32,380 nucleotides of DNA from Burkholderiales bacterium. GTDB taxonomy: Bacteria; Pseudomonadota; Gammaproteobacteria; Burkholderiales; Burkholderiaceae_A. Below, one piece after another: positions 25,303 through 32,380 of the stretch; within the stretch, counting starts at the first letter, position 1; each line of letters begins with the position of its first letter. Location of the stretch: contig JAURFZ010000002.1 in NCBI GenBank assembly GCA_030834045.1, positions 1 to 32,380 of the forward strand. Direction: 5' to 3'. The notes below the pieces were generated by a model. The model was not told where the DNA came from, did no database searches, and saw nothing but the letters and a program-made list of their open reading frames with translations. Both the position numbers and the translations under genes were made by a program.

Positions 25303-26631
25303 CTACTCGCCTTCAAGTAAACGAGGCAACCACAGCACAAGGTCTGGGAAGGCCACAATAATGACGAGCCCCACCAACTGCAGCCCCATGAACTGCAACA
25401 TACCTCTGTAGATCTGACCCAAGTCCCATTCAGGGACCACTCCCTTTAAAAAGTAGGCCGACATTGCCACCGGAGGCGAAAGCCACGCCGTCTGCAGACA
25501 GACGGCTACCAAAATACCAAACCAGACCAGATCAAAGCCAAGCTTGTCAATAATGGGTACGACAAAAGGCACAACAATGAGAATAATCGGAACCCACTCC
25601 AGTGGCCAGGCCAATAAAAAGATGCCAATCATGATGACGGCAAGCAACAGGTAAGGGTTTATTTCAAGGCTTATTAGCCACTCGGTAATGGCGCTTGGTG
25701 TTCCTAGACGCGCAAAGACAGCCCCAAAGAAGTTGGAGGCGGCAACCAAGAACAGAATAAGCACCGTAATCTGCAAGGTCTTAATAAGCGAATCGCGAAA
25801 GACGGTGTAGTTGAGCTTGCGGTAGGCAAGGGTTAGCAAAAGCGAACCCACCGCACCACAGGCTGCACCCTCGGTGGGCGTTGCAAAGCCAAACATAATG
25901 CTGCCCAAGGCCGATAGAACGAGGGCTGCAGGGGGAACCAGGCCTTTAAAAAACTCCACCCAGACCTTACGACGATCGTCAATAATGGCGTCGCCCTCAA
26001 GGGGTGGCCCTAGCGATGGGTTAATTGCGCAACGCAGCATGGCGTAGCCCGTAAAAAGCGTCGCAAGCAGAAGGCCCGGTACAACGGCGGCAGTAAACAA
26101 GGTTGTCACCGGCACTTCAAGAATCGGGCCCATGACCACCAACATAATGGAAGGCGGAATGAGAATACCGAGCGTGCCGCCCGCAGCAATAAGGCCTGCA
26201 GACATCTGCACATCGTACTTCGAGCGAATCATGGACTTGCCCGCCATGATTCCAAGAATGGTTACCGAGGCCCCAACAATACCCGTGGCAGCGGCAAAAA
26301 TGGTGGCGACAAACATCACGGCTAAATAAAGGGAACCCCTCAGGCGAGCAAGAAGCTGCTGGCAAGAGTCAAAGAGCCGTTCCATTAAATTAGCCTTCTC
26401 CATCATGATGCCCATAAAGACAAACAGGGGAACCGCCGTAAGGGTCTGCTCCATCATGGTGGAGTAGAACTGCAGGGTCATCTGATAGAAGACGAGCTCC
26501 CCAAAGCCCCAATAGCCAAAAGAAATTCCTAGAAAGATAAGAAGAAACGAGATGGGATAGCCAATAAAGATTCCGACCAGCATGGCCAGAATCATCAGCC
26601 CACCAATAATCTCTGGAGACATCAGGCCCAC
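25303..26631 (-). CDS. hpsM: TRAP transporter large permease (DctM-like), probable DHPS/sulfonate transporter
   Basis: 442 aa; GIFIGYPISFLLIFLGISFG, LIAAGGTLGILIPPSIMLVVMGP and PTEGAACGAVGSLL motifs; next to the hpsNOP-like genes. Confidence 0.8.
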   Translation of the reverse strand: MGLMSPEIIGGLMILAMLVGIFIGYPISFLLIFLGISFGYWGFGELVFYQMTLQFYSTMMEQTLTAVPLFVFMGIMMEKANLMERLFDSCQQLLARLRGSLYLAVMFVATIFAAATGIVGASVTILGIMAGKSMIRSKYDVQMSAGLIAAGGTLGILIPPSIMLVVMGPILEVPVTTLFTAAVVPGLLLATLFTGYAMLRCAINPSLGPPLEGDAIIDDRRKVWVEFFKGLVPPAALVLSALGSIMFGFATPTEGAACGAVGSLLLTLAYRKLNYTVFRDSLIKTLQITVLILFLVAASNFFGAVFARLGTPSAITEWLISLEINPYLLLAVIMIGIFLLAWPLEWVPIILIVVPFVVPIIDKLGFDLVWFGILVAVCLQTAWLSPPVAMSAYFLKGVVPEWDLGQIYRGMLQFMGLQLVGLVIIVAFPDLVLWLPRLLEGE

Positions 26632-27218
26632 CTTCCTTGGCGATAGGCATAAATCGCCTTAAGCAGCTCAGAGATACCTTGGATCATTAAAAAAAGAATG
26701 CCTACAGGTAGTGCTGCTTTGATGGGGCCGAGATAGGGCATCCACGTGGTATCCATGCCGCGCTCGCCATTCTCAATTGCCTTCCATGCCCATTCGGTCG
26801 ACACCCAAATGGCAATAAGCATGGCCGGCAGAAAAAGGAAGACATACATGGTGATGTCTACCATGGCCTGGGTACGCACAGACCAGTTGCGGTAAAGAAA
26901 GTCGGAGCGAATATGCACGCCTTTTTGCAGGGCATAACCGGCGCCAATCATAAACATGGCGCCATAAAGCATTCGTGAAATGTCGTAAGCCCAGTCTGTG
27001 GGCGCGGTAAAGGCATAGCGCACGAAAATTTCGTAGGCCATTGCAAGCATAAGTGGCAAGGTGAGCCAGGCAATAATTTCGCCAACACGAATGCTAAAAC
27101 CATCAATTCGACGAATGGTTTTTTGCATCCATTCGGGCATATCGCTAGGAAGGTCGATGGTGTCGGACCGCCGAGACGCAATCATCTCGTCGGAGCGCAT
27201 ATCAATGGGATCGCTCAT
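26622..27218 (-). CDS. hpsL: TRAP transporter small permease (DctQ-like)
   Basis: 198 aa; four hydrophobic segments, YEIFVRYAFTAPTDWAYDISRMLYGAMFMIGAGYALQKGVHIRSD typical of DctQ; overlaps the dctM start. Confidence 0.8.
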   Translation of the reverse strand: MSDPIDMRSDEMIASRRSDTIDLPSDMPEWMQKTIRRIDGFSIRVGEIIAWLTLPLMLAMAYEIFVRYAFTAPTDWAYDISRMLYGAMFMIGAGYALQKGVHIRSDFLYRNWSVRTQAMVDITMYVFLFLPAMLIAIWVSTEWAWKAIENGERGMDTTWMPYLGPIKAALPVGILFLMIQGISELLKAIYAYRQGRWA

Positions 27219-27256
27219 GGGCTCAAATAAAAAAGTTGGGGTTGTGAAGAAGAAAC

Positions 27257-27288
27257 AGCCGGGCCCGATCAGCTGAAAGGGCCCGACT
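27257..27288 (-). terminator. GC-rich intercistronic hairpin between TRAP binding-protein and permease genes
   Basis: Minus strand AGTCGGGCCC / GGGCCCGGCT, 10-bp stem with one wobble pair and a 12-nt loop; no immediate U-tract. Confidence 0.55.
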
Positions 27289-27306
27289 TCTTACAAAGAA
27301 ACAGTT

Positions 27307-28452
27307 TTACTTCTTAGCCTTCTTTTGCTGAGCCGCCAGGACGTCCGCATAGGCCCCAGTAATTCCAGCATTTGCCTTTTGAGCACCTGCCCAGAAGGGG
27401 ATAGCCTGCTCAGCAAAGGCCTTTTGGCTCTCCCACACGGTCTTGAAAAATGCGTTTTCAGCCGAGTTCTTCTCAAAGGTCTTCATAGCTGCAGCGCTGT
27501 ACTCTTTAAAGTAGTCGGCCGGAGTGTCGTGAAGCTGAACCCCGTGCTTTGTTGTTAGCTCATGCAAAGCCTTGCCGTTTTCAAGAATCCGGTAGCTTAA
27601 TGACTTCATGAGTGCTGCATTACCTGCAACCTCAATGGCCTTACGCTGTCGGTCCGTCATTTTCTTCCAGACATCACCGTTAATGTAAAGGTCGGCATTC
27701 ACGACGTTCTGGTGCAAGCCCTGAAGGTAATAATGCTTTAGAGCCTTATGGAATCCAAAGGTCATGTCAGGCTTTGGGCAGCACCACTCGGCAGCATCAA
27801 TAACACCTTTTTGTAAGGCTGGCAGAATATCACCACCGCCCATGGCAACCGAGGCAACGCCGATGTCTTTGTAAAGCTGCCCTGGAATTCCAGGAGGTGT
27901 GCGGAACCGAAGCTTACGAAAGTCAGCCATGCTCTTGATGGGCTTTTTAAACCAGCCAAGAGCCTCTGGGCCAACGGGCTGAAGCATGATGCCCTTGACA
28001 TTCATGTTCATCTCTTTCCAGAGCTGGTCATAGAGCTTTTGGCCACCGCCATACTGAAACCATGAGAGCCAAGCGAAGTTGTCAAGACCGACACCTGCAC
28101 CTGCCGAAGGCGAACCAAAGAGTGTGGCCGCAGGGTGCTTACCCGACCAGTAGTGAGTCCAGGCAAAGCCACCCTCGATCAGGCCCTTGTCTACGGCATC
28201 AAGGGTATCGGCCACTGCCACAATGGCGCCAGCGGGCAGTACCTCAAAGGTGACGGTGCCGTCGGTCAGCGCCGAGACGTCGCTGGCGAAATCTTTCAGC
28301 ATAGTGATTTCGTCGGCCGAGGTTGGAATCACGGATTGGACTCGAATCTTCACGCTGGGGTCCGCCGCCAAAACAGCCTGCGGTGCGCTTGCTAGCCCCA
28401 GCAGGCTTGCGCATGCTAAGGCCGTTGTGAATCGGCGTGTCAAAATGTTCAT
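27307..28452 (-). CDS. hpsK: TRAP transporter substrate-binding protein (DctP-like)
   Basis: 381 aa with N-terminal signal peptide MNILTRRFTTALACASLLGLASAPQAVLA; FRKLRFRTPPGIPGQLYKDIGVASVAMGGGDILPALQKGVIDAAEW typical of DctP. GAGGAG SD. Confidence 0.82.
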   Translation of the reverse strand: MNILTRRFTTALACASLLGLASAPQAVLAADPSVKIRVQSVIPTSADEITMLKDFASDVSALTDGTVTFEVLPAGAIVAVADTLDAVDKGLIEGGFAWTHYWSGKHPAATLFGSPSAGAGVGLDNFAWLSWFQYGGGQKLYDQLWKEMNMNVKGIMLQPVGPEALGWFKKPIKSMADFRKLRFRTPPGIPGQLYKDIGVASVAMGGGDILPALQKGVIDAAEWCCPKPDMTFGFHKALKHYYLQGLHQNVVNADLYINGDVWKKMTDRQRKAIEVAGNAALMKSLSYRILENGKALHELTTKHGVQLHDTPADYFKEYSAAAMKTFEKNSAENAFFKTVWESQKAFAEQAIPFWAGAQKANAGITGAYADVLAAQQKKAKK

Positions 28453-28604
28453 ACAGTTGATCTCCTCATTTGTTATAAAAAAATCGAAACAGCTTTACCA
28501 GCTACTAAATCGAATTCCACTTACACACCATACCGCCAGTACCCCCAACTCGTAACCCCCAAAGCCTAGTCGTTAGCCCTAGGTCAGTCTCTATTTCTAA
28601 ACAT

Positions 28605-29609
28605 TTACGGACAAAGTAGAACCTTGGGTGATGCCGTTTTACCCTGGTCCAGATCTTCAAAGGCTTTTGCTCCATCTTTAAGCGGTCGGACATCCAACCA
28701 GTCAAGCGATCCAAAATCGCCACGGTCGAGTTGTTCAACCGTTTTTCGTAGGTCTTCCATGGTGTAGGTGTAGGTGCCAAGCAGAGTAATTTCGGCCAGG
28801 GTGAGCTTGCGCATGTCAATTTCACTTGCCCAGTCCTGCAGCCCAATATGCATCACCACACCCCCCGGAGCGACCGCCTCAAGGTCCATAAGACGTGTCT
28901 TTGCCGAGCCAACAGCATCAATTACCAAGTCGTAGGCGGCGGGCTCAATGGACTGCTCAATGGGATTTAGAAGATCGGCTCGGACATGCCTTTGAAGGGT
29001 CTCGCGACGCAGGGCGTTGGTCTCTGCAACGGTTAAGTTAGTCGCTCCTTTGTGCACAAGAAGCAGCGCTGAAAGTATGCCAATGGCCCCACCACCAACA
29101 ACGAGGACTCGGCTGTCTGACAGGGGTGTGACCAGGCTCTTTAAGGCCAGCTCAACGGCGTGAACAGCCGTGGCAGCAGGTTCGGTTAAGGCAGCATGCG
29201 TGGTGAGTAAAGAGTCTGGAATGGCAATAAGACTTGCCCCAGGAATTGACATTTGCTCGGCAAAAGCACCCGGGCGCGTCATTCCTACCATGGTGCGATT
29301 GGAGCAGAGGTTGTCACGGCCTTGTTCGCAGTATTTGCAATGGCCACAGACAATTAAGGGGTTGCCCGTAACCCTCTGGCCAACCTTCCAGAGCTTGGAC
29401 TGGCTCTGTAAAACCTTGCCTGCAAACTCATGGCCCAGGATAAGGCCCGGTTTTCGACGCGGGTCGTGGCCATGGTAGGCATGCATATCGGAGCCACAAA
29501 TACCCACAGCCTCAATCCCTATAACCACCTCTTGCGATTCAAGGCTTGGGGGGGTTGTCATCTGCAGGGCCATCTGATTGGGCCCCGTATAAAAAAGTGC
29601 CTGCATCAT
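28605..29609 (-). CDS. hpsP: Zinc-type alcohol dehydrogenase, HpsP-like DHPS 2-dehydrogenase
   Basis: 334 aa MDR family; [42 protein letters not shown] and [14 protein letters not shown]; translationally coupled to the SDR gene next to the hpsN homologue. Confidence 0.8.
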   Translation of the reverse strand: MMQALFYTGPNQMALQMTTPPSLESQEVVIGIEAVGICGSDMHAYHGHDPRRKPGLILGHEFAGKVLQSQSKLWKVGQRVTGNPLIVCGHCKYCEQGRDNLCSNRTMVGMTRPGAFAEQMSIPGASLIAIPDSLLTTHAALTEPAATAVHAVELALKSLVTPLSDSRVLVVGGGAIGILSALLLVHKGATNLTVAETNALRRETLQRHVRADLLNPIEQSIEPAAYDLVIDAVGSAKTRLMDLEAVAPGGVVMHIGLQDWASEIDMRKLTLAEITLLGTYTYTMEDLRKTVEQLDRGDFGSLDWLDVRPLKDGAKAFEDLDQGKTASPKVLLCP

Positions 29610-30379
29610 TTTGCTGTGTACCCTCCGTCAATCATGATGGTCTGACCGGTGATGTAGGCAGAGCCCGGCGAGGCAAGAAAGACGGTCAGACCATCAAGGT
29701 CTTCCAGTCTTCCATTGCGGCCGATGGCTGTGCGCTGCGCATGCTCGTTAGCAAGCGAGGCATCTGCAAAAACAGGCTCTGTTAGTTCCGTTGGGAAAAA
29801 GCCTGGGCCAATTGCATTGCAGGTAACACCATGCGGCGACCAGCGCTGGGCGATGGCGCGGGTAAGCTGAATAATTCCGCCCTTGCCTGCTCCATAGGGA
29901 GCGCTGTTTGCAAAAGCGCGCCAGGATTGAAGCGAGGCAATATTAATAATGCGGCCGTAGCCCTGCTTTTGCATACCGGGCGCGATGGCCTGAGTTAGAA
30001 AAAAGGGCACCGATAAATGCAGGCAGAGTTGCATGCGCCAAGATTCGGGCGTTACCTGTTCAAAAGGCTCGCGAAGATTGACCCCGGCCGCATTCACCAC
30101 AATAGCCAAATCTGCAAACTGCTTGGTTAGTTGCAAGCCAATCTCGGGAAGCTTGGACTCGTCGGATAAATCGGCGACTACAACATCGGCCTTTACGCCA
30201 AGGGCCTGTAGACTTCCTGCTGTTTCTTGAAGTGCCGATGCTCGCCGGGCCAAAAGCACAATATCGGCACCTGCCCTGGCAAGTGCCGCTGCCATGTGCC
30301 GGCCCAGTCCCGAGCTTGCGCCTGTTACCAAGGCTCGGCGCCCCTTTAACGAGAAAAGTCCCGTGAGTGAGTCTGTCAC
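29606..30379 (-). CDS. hpsO: Short-chain dehydrogenase/reductase, HpsO-like DHPS dehydrogenase
   Basis: 257 aa [28 protein letters not shown] catalytic motifs; sits between the hpsN-like and hpsP-like genes. Confidence 0.8.
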   Translation of the reverse strand: MTDSLTGLFSLKGRRALVTGASSGLGRHMAAALARAGADIVLLARRASALQETAGSLQALGVKADVVVADLSDESKLPEIGLQLTKQFADLAIVVNAAGVNLREPFEQVTPESWRMQLCLHLSVPFFLTQAIAPGMQKQGYGRIINIASLQSWRAFANSAPYGAGKGGIIQLTRAIAQRWSPHGVTCNAIGPGFFPTELTEPVFADASLANEHAQRTAIGRNGRLEDLDGLTVFLASPGSAYITGQTIMIDGGYTAK

Positions 30380-30452
30380 AGGGGTTCCATAGGCAAGGAT
30401 AAGCGCCTCAAAAGCATGCCCCGGTTGTCATTGGAAACGATGGCCGTATGCC

Positions 30453-31766
<1,314 letters not shown>

Positions 31767-31974
31767 TCAAAAGACCTTTGTAAATAAGGTTTGGACCCCA
31801 GGCGGCTCTGCTTAAGAGCGCAGCCAATCGAGACTATCTACTCAATTAACTCATATAGATGACATGAGGGGCTATTCGTGCTTACCCTGAGAGATCTGGT
31901 TCGCTACGTTGCATGCTAAGTCGTGCAGCCAAATCCCCATCCCCCTGGTAAAGCGCCCTGAAAATCACGACACC

Positions 31975-32013
31975 AAAAATAAAAAGTCCGACCAGAAAGA
32001 CTCTGACCGGACT
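31975..32013 (-). terminator. Rho-independent terminator downstream of xsc
   Basis: Minus strand AGTCCGGTCAG-AGTCTTT-CTGGTCGGACT, 11-bp stem with two G.U wobbles, followed by TTTTATTTTT. Confidence 0.85.
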
Positions 32014-32088
32014 TGCCCAGAACATGAAAGGGCGAGGGAAGAAACCTATGGGCTCGTTGCCAGAAAAGTAAGGGTCGAGGGGTCGGAC

Positions 32089-32380
32089 CTAGACGTAGTC
32101 CTTGTACTTATCAAGGAAACGCACGGGCTTGCTTAGGGCATCGCGACGGAAGGGGTCGCCAAGTTCGCGTGTGCAGAAGATTTCAACGACACAAGTTTTA
32201 CGCTGGTTCATCTGCATGTCCACTGCCTTTGTGAGGGCTAGGCCAACGTCTTCAAGCTTGTCCACCATGATGGCCTCGGCACCCATTGCCTTGGCAATGC
32301 CGGCAAAGCTTGGGCTCTCGAGCTCTTCTGCCACAAAACGTCGGCCGTAGAAGTCAACCTGGTTCTTCTTCTCGGCCCCC
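32089..32380 (-). CDS. xsc: Sulfoacetaldehyde acetyltransferase, C-terminal part (gene continues beyond right edge)
   Basis: ...NQVDFYGRRFVAEELESPSFAGIAKAMGAEAIMVDKLEDVGLALTKAVDMQMNQRKTCVVEIFCTRELGDPFRRDALSKPVRFLDKYKDYV matches the conserved Xsc C-terminus. Confidence 0.9.
   Translation of the reverse strand, partial: GAEKKNQVDFYGRRFVAEELESPSFAGIAKAMGAEAIMVDKLEDVGLALTKAVDMQMNQRKTCVVEIFCTRELGDPFRRDALSKPVRFLDKYKDYV

Noticed and set aside
28453-28604. Small inverted repeats (AGCT...AGCT, CCTAG...CTAGG) between hpsP and dctP
   Set aside because: Arms are only 4-5 bp, expected by chance; no U-tract or clear promoter.
31800-31870. AT-rich dyad around CTCAATTAACTCA upstream of hpsN
   Set aside because: Only short imperfect symmetry; may hold the hpsN promoter but I cannot support a specific site.
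32089-32334. 81-aa ORF as an independent small protein
   Set aside because: It is the C-terminal end of xsc; the frame continues open upstream to the window edge with Xsc-like sequence.

Overview
The window looks like a chromosomal organosulfonate-catabolism locus from a proteobacterium, probably betaproteobacterial. It is almost fully coding, and I see no rRNA, tRNA, CRISPR or transposase. There are four blocks. (1) 1-9.9 kb, minus strand: a tightly packed operon of slcC-like and comC-like sulfolactate dehydrogenases, a complete succinate-dehydrogenase-like complex (sdhB, two anchors, sdhA), a two-subunit class I fumarase-like hydratase, a TctA permease, and a full-length ThDP enzyme running off the left edge. 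(2) 10-15.5 kb: a cytoplasmic sulfatase-family protein, a two-domain metallophosphoesterase, a TauE/SafE exporter and a STAS-less SulP permease. (3) 15.5-23.5 kb, plus strand: IclR regulator, phosphotransacetylase, a SoeABC-like sulfite dehydrogenase and an AMP-dependent acyl-CoA synthetase. (4) 23.7-32.4 kb, minus strand: a GMC oxidoreductase, a TRAP transporter, hpsP/hpsO/hpsN-like DHPS dehydrogenases and the 3' end of xsc. The main hypothesis is that block 1 is a sulfonate mimic of the succinate-fumarate-malate-oxaloacetate segment: 3-sulfopropionate -> 3-sulfoacrylate -> sulfolactate -> sulfopyruvate -> sulfoacetaldehyde. It would feed Xsc, Pta and SoeABC encoded in the same window. All assignments come from reading the sequence and motifs; no database search was run.
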